Assembly (NCBI GenBank): GCA_017988335.1 | Contig: JAGNRZ010000002.1 | Span: forward strand, 1 to 53,102 | Direction of reading: 5' to 3' | DNA from: Ferruginibacter sp. | GTDB taxonomy: Bacteria; Bacteroidota; Bacteroidia; Chitinophagales; Chitinophagaceae | DNA length: 53,102 bases | Part shown: in pieces, positions 6,472 to 15,505 of the stretch | How the letters are laid out: each line of letters begins with the position of its first letter | How positions within the stretch are numbered: position 1 is the stretch's first letter | Program-made: the position numbers and the translations under genes | The notes under the pieces: generated by a model | Database searches by the model: none | What the model saw: the letters and a program-made list of their open reading frames with translations, nothing else | What the model was told of the DNA's origin: nothing

Positions 6472-9228
6472 TTATAAACTAAACGCCGTTTCTACAATTT
6501 GCCCTTGCTCTTTTGCATGCACTTTTGCATAACCCGTAGCCGTAGCTGCACTAGCTTGGCGGCTAATTACATAAAAGTTTATGTTTTTTAAATTCATTCG
6601 TAGGAAAGATGCTGCACCCATATTCAACGGCTCTTCTTGCACCCAATACCAAATGGCTTTGCTGTACTTTTTGTACAGCTCATCTAATTGCTTTTGTGGC
6701 AATGGATATACTTGCTCTACTCGTACAATGGCAACATCTGTTCTATTATCCTTGGCTTGCTTTTCTGCTAAATCAAAATACACTTTACCTGTGCAGAACA
6801 ATACTTTTTTTACGGCAGTTGCATCTTGTACAAAACTATCGTCAATTACTTCTTTAAATGTGCCAGTTGTAAACTCATTTTTATGACTGTATGTACCAGC
6901 ATGGCGTAAGTTTGCTTTTGGCGAAAAGTTAATTAATGGTTTTCTAAAATTCCAAGCTAGTTGCCTACGCAATACATGAAATAAATTGGCGGCTGTGGTT
7001 ACATTAGTAATAACCATATTTAGCTCAGCACACATTTGTAAAAAGCGTTCCATTCTTGCACTACTATGTTCTGGCCCTTGCCCTTCGTAACCATGTGGTA
7101 AAAGCATTACTACGCCATTCATACGTTGCCATTTAGTTTCGGCAGCAGCAATAAATTGATCTATCATGGTTTGTGCCCCATTACAAAAATCGCCAAACTG
7201 TGCTTCCCAAATAGTTAATGCGTTAGGGTTTGCCATTGCATAGCCATACTCAAAACCAAGCACTGCATATTCACTTAGCAAACTATTAAATATTCTAAAT
7301 GGCGATTGTGTATCTGTAAAATGATTCAATCTATTCCAACCACTATTGGTATTTTCATCGTAAATAACAGCATGGCGGTGGCTAAAAGTTCCTCTTTTTA
7401 CATCTTGCCCACTCATACGTACATCTTTACCTTCTACCAATAAACTTCCGTATGCCATCAACTCTGCAGTAGCCCAATCTATTTTACCTTCATCGGTGTA
7501 CAGCTTAACTTTATCTTGTATTAATTTTTCTACTTTACGTAAAGGCTTAAACTCGGCAGGCCATTTCATTAATCCATCAAACAATAATGTAAAATTATCT
7601 TCATTAATAGATGTATTGGGCGATGCTTCAAAATCTGTAGGTGTAGCTTTTTCAAAGCTTTTCCATACTATTTCTGGTTGTTGATATTTGTAGGGTAAAG
7701 GGTTTTGCTTTACTTCGTCTAAGCGTTCTTGTAAATCGGCTAAAAACTTTTGCTCCATTTCTTTTGCTAAATTTTTAGCATCAGCCTCACCATTTTCAAT
7801 TAGGTATTGAGTGTAAACCTCTCTTGGGTTTAAATGCTTATCAATTAAGGCATATAATTGTGGTTGTGTAAACTTAGGCTCATCACCTTCGTTGTGGCCA
7901 TGCTTACGATAGCACACCATATCAATAAAAATATCGCTATTAAACTCCTGACGATATAGCGTAGCAATTTCACAAGCTTTAACCACAGCCTCGGCATCAT
8001 CTCCATTAACATGAAACACTGGTGCTTGCACCATAGCAGCAATACTAGTGCAATAATCGGCACTACGGGCATCATCAAAATCGGTAGTAAAACCAATTTG
8101 ATTATTAATAACAAAATGAATAGTACCTCCAGTATAATATCCTTTAAGATCACTCATTTGCAACACTTCATACACAATGCCTTGCCCAGCAACCGAAGCA
8201 TCGCCATGTATAATTATAGGCAATATTTTATCGTAATCACTTTCGTACAACACATCTGCTTTACTACGGGAAAAGCCCAACACCACAGGGTCAACCGCCT
8301 CAAGGTGAGAAGGATTAGGACAAAGTTTTAAATTAATTTTTCCACCGTTTGATGTTTCAACTTCGCTACTAAAACCTAAATGATATTTTACATCACCACT
8401 TCCCATGGTAGTATCGGGAGTGCTAGTACCTTCAAACTCACTAAAAATTTGCTCGTAAGTTTTACCCATAATATTTGCCAACACATTCAATCTACCTCTG
8501 TGTGCCATACCTATTACTACTTCTTCTACCCCATTTGCTTGGCTGGTATTTATTATAGCGTCTAAACCAGCAATAGTGGTTTCGCCACCTTCTAAACTAA
8601 AACGTTTTTGCCCAATATATTTTGTGTGTAAAAACTTTTCAAACATTACGCCTTCGTTCAATTTTTGGAGAATGCGTTTTTTCTTATCTAGCCCAACTGG
8701 CTGTAACATGCTTTTTTCAATAGCATTAGTTAACCAATCTATTTTTTTTTGATTGCTAATGTATTTAAACTCTGCACCAATATGGCTTGCATAGCATTTT
8801 TGTAAATGAGCAACAATATTTTTTAATGTAGTATTACCTAAACCTATTAAGTTACCTGCGGAAAATGTTTTATCCAAATCGGCATCGGTAAACCCAAAAA
8901 ATTTTAAATCTAAATTGGCACCTCTATCTTTTCTTTTACGAATAGGATTGGTATCGGCTAATAAATGTCCTTTATTTCTATAGCCCAAAATCATACGGTA
9001 CACTCGTAGTTCACTCATCCAATCAGCAGAAAGGTTGGTGGATTGTGGTTGATCGTTGATGATTGATGGTTGCCCGTTGGTTGTAGGCTGTTGTGCAACT
9101 GCAAAATCAAAACCTTCAAAAAACTTACGCATTTCAAGGTCAACACTGTTTGGGTCTTTTACAAAATCTTGATACAAACCTTCGATGTAGCTGGGATGTG
9201 AGTTAGTGATGTACTGAAAATCCTTCAT
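6472..9228 (-). CDS. 2-oxoglutarate dehydrogenase E1 component
   Basis: This 918-residue thiamine-diphosphate enzyme decarboxylates 2-oxoglutarate in the TCA cycle and passes succinyl to the E2 subunit. The N-terminal E1 segment (YIEGLYQDFVKDPNSVD) binds E2. The thiamine motif begins GDDAEAVVKAC and continues to CYRKHGHNEGDEP. The pyrimidine-binding domain has AELMAYGSLLVEG and SGQDVKRGTFSHRHA, and the C-terminal domain runs to the end. No E2 acyltransferase domain is fused. Residues about 48-64 are a Thr/Gln/Pro/Asn-rich linker whose DNA looks like an intergenic simple repeat. The expected partner sucB is not downstream, where a convergent lipoprotein gene lies instead. Confidence 0.95.
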   Translation of the reverse strand: MKDFQYITNSHPSYIEGLYQDFVKDPNSVDLEMRKFFEGFDFAVAQQPTTNGQPSIINDQPQSTNLSADWMSELRVYRMILGYRNKGHLLADTNPIRKRKDRGANLDLKFFGFTDADLDKTFSAGNLIGLGNTTLKNIVAHLQKCYASHIGAEFKYISNQKKIDWLTNAIEKSMLQPVGLDKKKRILQKLNEGVMFEKFLHTKYIGQKRFSLEGGETTIAGLDAIINTSQANGVEEVVIGMAHRGRLNVLANIMGKTYEQIFSEFEGTSTPDTTMGSGDVKYHLGFSSEVETSNGGKINLKLCPNPSHLEAVDPVVLGFSRSKADVLYESDYDKILPIIIHGDASVAGQGIVYEVLQMSDLKGYYTGGTIHFVINNQIGFTTDFDDARSADYCTSIAAMVQAPVFHVNGDDAEAVVKACEIATLYRQEFNSDIFIDMVCYRKHGHNEGDEPKFTQPQLYALIDKHLNPREVYTQYLIENGEADAKNLAKEMEQKFLADLQERLDEVKQNPLPYKYQQPEIVWKSFEKATPTDFEASPNTSINEDNFTLLFDGLMKWPAEFKPLRKVEKLIQDKVKLYTDEGKIDWATAELMAYGSLLVEGKDVRMSGQDVKRGTFSHRHAVIYDENTNSGWNRLNHFTDTQSPFRIFNSLLSEYAVLGFEYGYAMANPNALTIWEAQFGDFCNGAQTMIDQFIAAAETKWQRMNGVVMLLPHGYEGQGPEHSSARMERFLQMCAELNMVITNVTTAANLFHVLRRQLAWNFRKPLINFSPKANLRHAGTYSHKNEFTTGTFKEVIDDSFVQDATAVKKVLFCTGKVYFDLAEKQAKDNRTDVAIVRVEQVYPLPQKQLDELYKKYSKAIWYWVQEEPLNMGAASFLRMNLKNINFYVISRQASAATATGYAKVHAKEQGQIVETAFSL
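9033..9083. repeat. Degenerate TTGATGGTTG-type repeat inside sucA
   Basis: The DNA for the linker near residues 48-64 of SucA consists of degenerate GGTTGATCGTTGATGATTGA-like words. Short tandem repeats of this kind are common between genes in this phylum. Here the repeat is in frame and encodes a flexible Thr/Asn/Gln/Pro stretch. Confidence 0.4.
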
Positions 9229-9232
9229 AAAG

Positions 9233-9258
9233 AAAACCCCAAACCCCTAAAGGGGCTT
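9233..9258 (-). terminator. Weak hairpin before sucA
   Basis: CCCCTAAAGGGG and neighbouring C-runs form a short hairpin; read on the minus strand it is followed by GGGGTTTTCTTT. It lies between the PqiA-like gene and sucA and may end the upstream transcript. It resembles a boilerplate intergenic repeat of the phylum, so its function is uncertain. Confidence 0.35.
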
Positions 9259-9321
9259 AATAGCTTTTGAGGTAAAAGCATTATTTAATTAAGAAAAAGA
9301 ATGTATGCAAATATCGGTTAA

Positions 9322-9816
9322 TTATGCCTTATTATAATCTACAGTTTTTACAACTTTTGAAATTAATGCTGCAATTATTGCACTTAGCAATACATACCCA
9401 CTAAAATAATAAAAACCAATTTCAATATTTGCCTTAGTGCTTTCCATACTACCTGCTGCTAAAAATGCTACAAAAATGCTAATGGCAAAAACATCTGCCA
9501 TAGCCCACTTGCTAATACCGCTTATAAATTTTAGCCAAAAAGAGGGTGGGTTTTTAACAATTAGCACATAGCCCATAGCTATAGACTTTACAACTGGTAT
9601 AACTATTCCAAAAAAGAAAATGAGTATAAATGGCCAATAATTAGCGGTTTGCCATAAGTTTTTTAAAGTGCCAATTACACTACGTTTTTCATCAAATAAT
9701 TGAAAATCAATAATATAGTGTGCTGTAACATTTATGTGCAACATATCTTTTACCCAACCAAAACCCAACAAAACCAATGAAACTATGTGAAGACCCAGTA
9801 AAATAAACCTATTCAT
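9322..9816 (-). CDS. PqiA-like (paraquat-inducible protein A) membrane protein
   Basis: This is a 164-residue integral membrane protein with four hydrophobic segments, at about residues 5-22, 58-82, 95-120 and 135-155. The pair PVVKSIAMGYVLIVK and SKWAMADVFAISIFVAFLA matches the PqiA core, in which a conserved 'W.m.DVf' follows an amphipathic loop. PqiA proteins sit in the inner membrane and belong to lipid-transport or stress systems. This protein is a single-domain version and has no neighbouring PqiB/MCE gene, so its partner is unknown. It is transcribed towards sucA with a 93-base gap. Confidence 0.7.
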   Translation of the reverse strand: MNRFILLGLHIVSLVLLGFGWVKDMLHINVTAHYIIDFQLFDEKRSVIGTLKNLWQTANYWPFILIFFFGIVIPVVKSIAMGYVLIVKNPPSFWLKFISGISKWAMADVFAISIFVAFLAAGSMESTKANIEIGFYYFSGYVLLSAIIAALISKVVKTVDYNKA

Positions 9817-9862
9817 TTGCCAATTTTTGATGGAAATTAGGTAGAAAAGCTGATTTCAAAAA

Positions 9863-9894
9863 AAATCTTAAATCTTAAATCTTAAATCTTAAAT
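9863..9894. repeat. Tandem AAATCTT heptamer repeat
   Basis: Four complete copies of AAATCTT and a partial fifth occur head to tail just upstream of the rpsT promoter box. The repeat may be a slippage-prone spacer or simply intergenic filler; nothing shows a function. Confidence 0.7.
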
Positions 9895-9901
9895 AAATCC
9901 C

Positions 9902-9909
9902 TATCTTTG
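9902..9909 (+). promoter_or_regulatory. -7 promoter box of rpsT
   Basis: TATCTTTG matches the Bacteroidota -7 consensus TAnnTTTG and lies 21 bases before the rpsT start codon. No convincing -33 TTG box is seen, because the AAATCTT repeats occupy that position. Confidence 0.6.
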
Positions 9910-9929
9910 CAGCCCAAAAAATAGAATTA

Positions 9930-10184
9930 ATGGCAAATCATTCAGCAACAAAAAAAGATGTAAGACAAAGTGCAAAGCGTAACGAACGTAACCGCTATTA
10001 TGGTAAAACTACCCGTAATGCAATACGTGATTTAAGAGCTGCGGATAAAACTGTTGCAACTGAGCAATTACCTAAAGTATCATCTATGATTGATAAGTTA
10101 GCAAAACGTGGTACTATACACAAAAATAAAGCTGCAAACTTAAAAAGAAAGTTAGCTAAAAAAGTAAATGCAATGGCTAAGTAA
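9930..10184 (+). CDS. 30S ribosomal protein S20
   Basis: This 84-residue basic protein binds 16S rRNA during early 30S assembly. Its start MANHSATKKDVRQSAKRNER and the central helices (ATEQLPKVSSMIDKLAKRGTIHKNKAANLKRKLAKKVNAM) are characteristic of S20, and the length is normal. It is a single-gene unit with its own promoter box and a strong terminator 24 bases after the stop. Confidence 0.97.
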   Translation: MANHSATKKDVRQSAKRNERNRYYGKTTRNAIRDLRAADKTVATEQLPKVSSMIDKLAKRGTIHKNKAANLKRKLAKKVNAMAK

Positions 10185-10207
10185 TTAGCTATAAATTCAA
10201 CTATATT

Positions 10208-10243
10208 AAAAGCCCGTCAATAGTAAAATTGACGGGCTTTTTG
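10208..10243 (+). terminator. Terminator after rpsT
   Basis: AAAGCCCGTCAAT and ATTGACGGGCTTT pair perfectly around the loop AGTAAA and are followed by TTTG. The position directly after rpsT fits a rho-independent terminator. Confidence 0.9.
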
Positions 10244-10280
10244 TTGATAATTACTTAATAATTAATAAGATATTAAATCG

Positions 10281-10288
10281 TAAATTTG
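10281..10288 (+). promoter_or_regulatory. -7 promoter box of the secreted endonuclease gene
   Basis: TAAATTTG fits TAnnTTTG and lies 19 bases before the ATG at 10307. It follows the rpsT terminator, so the nuclease gene has its own transcription unit. Confidence 0.5.
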
Positions 10289-10306
10289 ATGCTTTAAAAA
10301 TAAAGC

Positions 10307-13300
10307 ATGAGAAAAATATTTACTGTATTAGCATTTTTAGCGTTGAGTTTTGTAGGTGTATCACAAATTAATATAACAGATATTAATTCAACTTATACGC
10401 AAGATTTTAATACATTAGCAACTAGCGGTACTGCTAATGCAATTACAACCCTGCCAACAGGATGGACATTTTTAGAAAGCGGTTCTAATGCTAATACAAC
10501 ATACGCAGCAGATAATGGTGCTGCAAATGGTGGAAATACTTACAGCTATGGAACTACAAGTACAAGTGATAGAGCTTTTGGAACCTTAAGGTCAGGAAGC
10601 TTAAATTCAACGATAGGTGTACAATTTACAAATTCTACATCTTATACAATAACTACAATTACAATTAATTATACTGGCGAACAATGGAGATTAGGCACAA
10701 CGGGTAGGGCAGATAGATTAGATTTTCAATATAGCCTTAACGCAACTGCTTTAAATAATGGCACTTGGCTAGACGAAAACGGGTTAGATTTTTCTACTCC
10801 AAACCAAACAACACTTGGAGCTTTAGATGGTAATATTGGTATTAATAGAACAGTAATAAGTGCAATAACAATATCAGGATTAACGATAGCCCCTGGAGCT
10901 ATTTTTTGGATACGTTGGCAAGATTTTGGCGCCACGGCTCCACAGGATGGACTTTCAATTGACGATTTTAGCATGACATATACAGGTACAATTGGAGACA
11001 ATATTCCCCCTGTTGTTACCACTTTAATACCTGCCAATAATTCTACTAACATTGCAACCTCTACTTCTAATTTAATAATGAATTTTAATGAAAATATTAC
11101 GTTAGGTACTGGCAATATTGTTATTAAAAGGTTTTCAGACAATTCAGTTTTTGAAACTATTAATGTATCCACAGCTATAGTAAATAATGCAACTGCTACA
11201 ATACCCTTTATAAACCCTCTAGAATCTGGAATACAATATTATGTAGAAGTAGCTGCTGGAGCATTTAAAGATGTTGCTGGTAACGATTTTGCAGGCATAT
11301 CTGGCAACAGCACTTGGAATTTTACTACCATCCCTTTACCAGCAGCAGGAATTGTTGAAAATAATTATTCCTTTACCAATTGTGCCAGTACTTTTTTAAC
11401 AGAAGGCTGGAGGCAATATAGTGTAATTGGCAATCTTCAAAATTGGGCCTGTACAACAAATGGACATAATGATCCCGATGGAATAATAATGAGTGGAGTA
11501 ACATCTGGTGTTTTTTATCAAAATGAAGATTGGCTAATTTCTCCTCCATTTGATTTAACAAGCGTTATAGCTCCAACATTAAAATTTTATTCTAAAGCAG
11601 AATTTAATGGCAACCCATTAGAGTTAAAGCTTCTATTAGGCTATACCCCAGGTGCTAATCCAAATACTGCAACTCAAATCATAAACTTAAACGGTGCTTT
11701 TCCAAACGTAAATACAAATTCATGGACATTGTCTGATAACATAGATTTGTCTGCCTATAATCAGGCAAATGTTTACATTGCATGGAAATACACATCAACT
11801 ACTACAACTTCTACACGTTGGACTATTGATGATGTTACCGTTTACTCTGGCATAGTACTTCCGCCTTGCGATGAGCCTACAGATCAACCAACTAATTTAA
11901 CACTTACACCTACTGCCACCACTGTTAATGGTTCATTTACACCAGTAGTGCCAGCACCAAGTGATTATTTAGTTATACGTAGTACTTCAGCAACACTATC
12001 AGCAACACCGCTAGATGGTACAGCTTATACCGTAGGTACTGCATTAGGCGGCGGCACAGTTATAGCAAATGGTAGTGCTACAAATTTTACAGATAATGGC
12101 TTAACACCTACTACTCAATATTATTATTTTGTATTTGCATACAACAACGAAAACTGTACAGGTGGGGCTAATTATAATGTTACCCTTAATTCGCCAAATG
12201 GTAATACTAATAGTACTACTACTTTAGCTTTGGCACCTTGTGGTGAGCCTGCTGTAGCCCCTACTAATTTAAATTTATCTGCTACTAATACCACTATATC
12301 GGGTTCGTTTACAGCTTCGGCTACCGCTAACCGATACTTGGTAGTAATTAGCACAACTACCCCTTTAGGAGCTACTCCTTCAGATGGTAATACTTACACT
12401 GCTGGTAGCTCATTAGGCAGTGGCACTGTAGTTTCTTATGGCACTACTACTACATTTAACGCTACTGGCCTTACAGCAAATACACAATATTATATTTTTG
12501 TATTTGCTGCCAATGGTGATTGTACTGGTGAGCCAGATTATTTAACCACCTCATTAGATGGTACCATTACCACAACAAATGGTACAGGTGTACCTGCTGG
12601 TTATTACGATGCTGCAATTGGATTAACTTGCCAGCCTTTAAAAACAGCTTTAAAAAATATTATTAGTACAAACACACAAGTATTAAGCTATACACCAGGT
12701 TTATGGAATTTATACCACTTTAGTGATAAAAGAAGAAACGATGCAAACACTGCAGATATATTGTGGGATACCTATACAGATATACCAACAGGACCAGAGA
12801 TATATACGTTTACGTTAGGTACAAATCAATGCGGAAGTTACACAAATGAAGGTGATTGCTATAACAGAGAACACTCAACCCCACAAAGCTGGTTTAGTAG
12901 TGCATCGCCAATGGTTAGTGATGCTCACCACATCTTTCCTACAGATGGTAAAATAAATGCACTACATAGTAACTATCCATATGGTGAAGTGCAAACTTTA
13001 TTTAATCCTAGCACATTTAATCCATCAACTAATGGTAGTAAACTGGGTACAAGTCCATCTGAAAATTATGGTTATACAGGTGTTGTATTTGAACCTATTG
13101 ACGAATATAAAGGAGATTATGCTAGAGCATTTTTATATATGGCTGTCAGATATCAAGATGAGATTATAAGCCAAAACTGGAGTGGCAATAGTTTAGGCAA
13201 CGAAGTATATATAAGTATAGCAGATTCAAATGATGTTGTTTTTAGAACACTTCAAATTTATGATAACTGGTTTATCAAACTTTTATACAAATGGCATATA

Positions 13301-13999
13301 CAAGACCCTGTAAGTGCTAAAGAAATTGATAGAAATAATGTTATTTATTCTCAATTAGTTACTGATGGAGCTACATCTAAAAAGCAAGGGAATAGAAACC
13401 CATTTGTTGATCATCCTGAGTATGTAGCTGCTATTTGGGGACCAAGCTGCTTATCAGTATTACCTGTAACGATTACTAATTTATCTGCAAAAAAAGTAAG
13501 TAATAATGCCGTTATTAGCTGGAAGATAAGCAATGAGCAATCTATTAGAAAATATGAAATAGAAAGAAGTAGTAACGGTATTACTTTTGAAAAAATTGGT
13601 GAAGTAAATAGTAACGGCAATACTACGTATTCTTTTGTAGATAATAGTTTACCAAAAATTCAAAGAGTTTACTATCGTTTAAGAACAATTGAATTATCTG
13701 GTAAAACAACTGTTACTAATATTGTGAGTGTGGATGGTAATATAATTTCTTCCACAGTAAAAATTTACCCCAATCCTGCTGCAAAATTTATTACTATTGA
13801 GTTAAACAATGCAATAGCAAGTGAACCAAGTTTGCTTACAATAACCGATATTACTGGCAAAGTGGTTTTGCAACGCTCTCTCACCGCTAATTCATCTGTT
13901 TTACGCATTCCTGTACAACAGCTTAGCAATGGAGTTTATACATTGAAAATAGCTAACACTTCAACCACAACAAATACCAAATTTGTAATTGCTAAATAA
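10307..13999 (+). CDS. Secreted multidomain endonuclease I with type IX sorting tail
   Basis: This is a 1,230-residue exported protein. The signal peptide is residues 1-19. After an adhesin-like N-terminal part, residues about 240-345 form a Big_5-type Ig-like domain (IPANNSTNIATSTSN). Residues about 350-520 match 'cleaved adhesin' or choice-of-anchor sandwiches (EDWLISPPFDL), followed by two related FN3-like repeats of about 120 residues at 525-765. Residues about 770-1050 are an endonuclease I (EndA/Dns) domain with the catalytic NREHSTPQSWF, then DAHHIFPTD. Residues about 1150-1230 form a type A type IX sorting domain (IYPNPAAKF). It probably degrades extracellular DNA or RNA while held at or released from the surface. 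It is a stand-alone gene. Confidence 0.9.
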   Translation: MRKIFTVLAFLALSFVGVSQINITDINSTYTQDFNTLATSGTANAITTLPTGWTFLESGSNANTTYAADNGAANGGNTYSYGTTSTSDRAFGTLRSGSLNSTIGVQFTNSTSYTITTITINYTGEQWRLGTTGRADRLDFQYSLNATALNNGTWLDENGLDFSTPNQTTLGALDGNIGINRTVISAITISGLTIAPGAIFWIRWQDFGATAPQDGLSIDDFSMTYTGTIGDNIPPVVTTLIPANNSTNIATSTSNLIMNFNENITLGTGNIVIKRFSDNSVFETINVSTAIVNNATATIPFINPLESGIQYYVEVAAGAFKDVAGNDFAGISGNSTWNFTTIPLPAAGIVENNYSFTNCASTFLTEGWRQYSVIGNLQNWACTTNGHNDPDGIIMSGVTSGVFYQNEDWLISPPFDLTSVIAPTLKFYSKAEFNGNPLELKLLLGYTPGANPNTATQIINLNGAFPNVNTNSWTLSDNIDLSAYNQANVYIAWKYTSTTTTSTRWTIDDVTVYSGIVLPPCDEPTDQPTNLTLTPTATTVNGSFTPVVPAPSDYLVIRSTSATLSATPLDGTAYTVGTALGGGTVIANGSATNFTDNGLTPTTQYYYFVFAYNNENCTGGANYNVTLNSPNGNTNSTTTLALAPCGEPAVAPTNLNLSATNTTISGSFTASATANRYLVVISTTTPLGATPSDGNTYTAGSSLGSGTVVSYGTTTTFNATGLTANTQYYIFVFAANGDCTGEPDYLTTSLDGTITTTNGTGVPAGYYDAAIGLTCQPLKTALKNIISTNTQVLSYTPGLWNLYHFSDKRRNDANTADILWDTYTDIPTGPEIYTFTLGTNQCGSYTNEGDCYNREHSTPQSWFSSASPMVSDAHHIFPTDGKINALHSNYPYGEVQTLFNPSTFNPSTNGSKLGTSPSENYGYTGVVFEPIDEYKGDYARAFLYMAVRYQDEIISQNWSGNSLGNEVYISIADSNDVVFRTLQIYDNWFIKLLYKWHIQDPVSAKEIDRNNVIYSQLVTDGATSKKQGNRNPFVDHPEYVAAIWGPSCLSVLPVTITNLSAKKVSNNAVISWKISNEQSIRKYEIERSSNGITFEKIGEVNSNGNTTYSFVDNSLPKIQRVYYRLRTIELSGKTTVTNIVSVDGNIISSTVKIYPNPAAKFITIELNNAIASEPSLLTITDITGKVVLQRSLTANSSVLRIPVQQLSNGVYTLKIANTSTTTNTKFVIAK

Positions 14000-14024
14000 T
14001 TAAATAAATAGTTTTATTTTTAAT

Positions 14025-14057
14025 TGCCTTATGCTATTTGCGTAAGGCATTTTTTTT
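14025..14057 (+). terminator. Terminator after endonuclease gene
   Basis: TGCCTTATGC and GCGTAAGGCA pair with one G-T wobble around TATTT and are followed by eight T residues. It separates the nuclease gene from the dehydrogenase gene. Confidence 0.85.
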
Positions 14058-14069
14058 AAAAATATAAAT

Positions 14070-14831
14070 ATGAACAAAACAGTTTTAATAACAGGGGCTA
14101 CATCTGGCTTTGGAAAAGCTTGTGCTATAAAGTTTGCACAAAATAATTATAACGTGATAATAACAGGCAGAAGGCAAGAAAGACTAAATAAATTAAAGCA
14201 ACAGCTAGAGCAAGAATATAAAGTGCAAGTTTGTAGCCTATGCTTTGATATTCAAAACAAAAAGGAAGTGTTTGAGAATATTGAAACTTTGCCCTTATCA
14301 TTTACTAAAATTGATATATTAATTAACAATGCTGGCTTGGCTTTGGGTAGAGATAATTTTGAAAACGCCGATATTTCCGATTGGGAAATTATGCTTGATA
14401 CCAATGTAAAAGGACTAATGTATATAACCAAAGCAGTATTACCCAAAATGATTGCCTCAAAAAAAGGACATATTGTTAATATTGGTTCTACCGCTGGCAA
14501 AGAAGTCTATGAAAATGGCAATGGATATTGTGCCAGTAAACATGCTGTAGATGCCCTTAGCAAAGCCATGAGAATTGATTTACTAAAGCATAATATAAAA
14601 GTAACAGCCATACATCCAGGGGCTGCCGAAACCGAATTTTCTATAGTGAGATTTAAGGGTGAGCAAGAAAAAGCTGATGCTGTTTACCAAAATTATATGC
14701 CTTTACAAGCCGCAGATATAGCCGAAACGGTTTTCTTTTGCACTTCTTTACCCAATCATGTATGTATTAATGATTTGGTAATTACATGTACCCAACAAGC
14801 CAATAGCTTCTACTTAGCTAAAAACCAGTGA
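14070..14831 (+). CDS. Short-chain dehydrogenase/reductase (YdfG-like)
   Basis: This 253-residue classical SDR has the cofactor-binding TGATSGFGKACA at residues 7-18 and NNAGLALG near residue 90. The catalytic Ser lies in VNIGSTAGKE and the YxxxK in GYCASKHAVDAL. An Arg in ITGRRQERL, just after the second strand, suggests NADPH. The whole sequence most resembles the YdfG/3-hydroxy-acid dehydrogenase branch, which reduces malonic semialdehyde or oxidises serine-like hydroxy acids. It is cytosolic and forms a single gene after a terminator. It ends in TGA, which shows that TGA is a stop in this genome. Confidence 0.88.
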   Translation: MNKTVLITGATSGFGKACAIKFAQNNYNVIITGRRQERLNKLKQQLEQEYKVQVCSLCFDIQNKKEVFENIETLPLSFTKIDILINNAGLALGRDNFENADISDWEIMLDTNVKGLMYITKAVLPKMIASKKGHIVNIGSTAGKEVYENGNGYCASKHAVDALSKAMRIDLLKHNIKVTAIHPGAAETEFSIVRFKGEQEKADAVYQNYMPLQAADIAETVFFCTSLPNHVCINDLVITCTQQANSFYLAKNQ

Positions 14832-14968
14832 TTTACAAAGTGGATAAATAAATTTAGAAAAGGAAACACTTTTGGCACAAATTTAGCGTTTGTACGTAGT
14901 ATTAATACTATTGTTTATTTAAAACAAAATGAGTAAACTTGTATATCCAATAATTGAAATCCAAAAGA

Positions 14969-15436
14969 ATGAAAAACCAATTCCTCATTTTAATCGCTAC
15001 AGTTTTATTCAACTTTAGCATAAGTGCTCAAGAAGTTATTAAACAAGCTGCTTGCTCTGAATTAACTATTTTACAACAAGCCGATAGTATTAAAAAAGAT
15101 TTAGCCAAACAAGGTTTTATTTTGGTTAAAGAAGCCTCTATGAATATGGAGAGTGAATACGAAATGCCTGTAATTGTGCCGTTAAACCAAGGCAGTTGGT
15201 ATCAATTTGTTTTTATTGGAGATGTATCGTCTAAGCTTTACGAAGTACGTATGTTTGATTGGAATGAGAAACAAGTGATTTATCAAAAAAAATATTGGGG
15301 AGATGTAGATGGCAATGTTATTAGTTACTCTTACATACCTCGTTTTAGCGAATATCATATGATGAAGCCTGTACAAGTTAATAAGAAAAAGAAACGCTTA
15401 TGCGGCTATGTAATGCTACTTAAAAAAACTCAATAG
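14969..15436 (+). CDS. Hypothetical secreted protein, 155 aa
   Basis: A signal peptide (residues 1-21, ending ISAQ) precedes a small mature domain with a KQAACSELTILQQADSIKKD helix. Strands around NQGSWYQFVFIGDVSSK follow, then a basic end. The pattern suggests a small periplasmic or surface protein. I do not recognise the family. ATG 14969 is preferred over the upstream in-frame TTG 14954, because it places the hydrophobic segment at the usual distance from the start. Confidence 0.6.
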   Translation: MKNQFLILIATVLFNFSISAQEVIKQAACSELTILQQADSIKKDLAKQGFILVKEASMNMESEYEMPVIVPLNQGSWYQFVFIGDVSSKLYEVRMFDWNEKQVIYQKKYWGDVDGNVISYSYIPRFSEYHMMKPVQVNKKKKRLCGYVMLLKKTQ

Positions 15437-15460
15437 TTTGTTTTTTGCTTGATTTATAAC

Positions 15461-15489
15461 AAAGCCCCAATTTGTGTTGGGGCTTTTAT
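15461..15489. terminator. Bidirectional terminator
   Basis: AAAGCCCCAA and TTGGGGCTTT form a perfect stem with a 6-base loop, with T-runs on both strands. It lies between two convergent genes (ends at 15436 and 15506) and can end transcription from both. Confidence 0.85.
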
Positions 15490-15505
15490 TTTATCATTCT
15501 TTTTT

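Noticed and set aside
9863..9894. AAATCTT repeats as a CRISPR array
   Set aside because: The units are seven bases, directly adjacent and without spacers; no cas gene is present.
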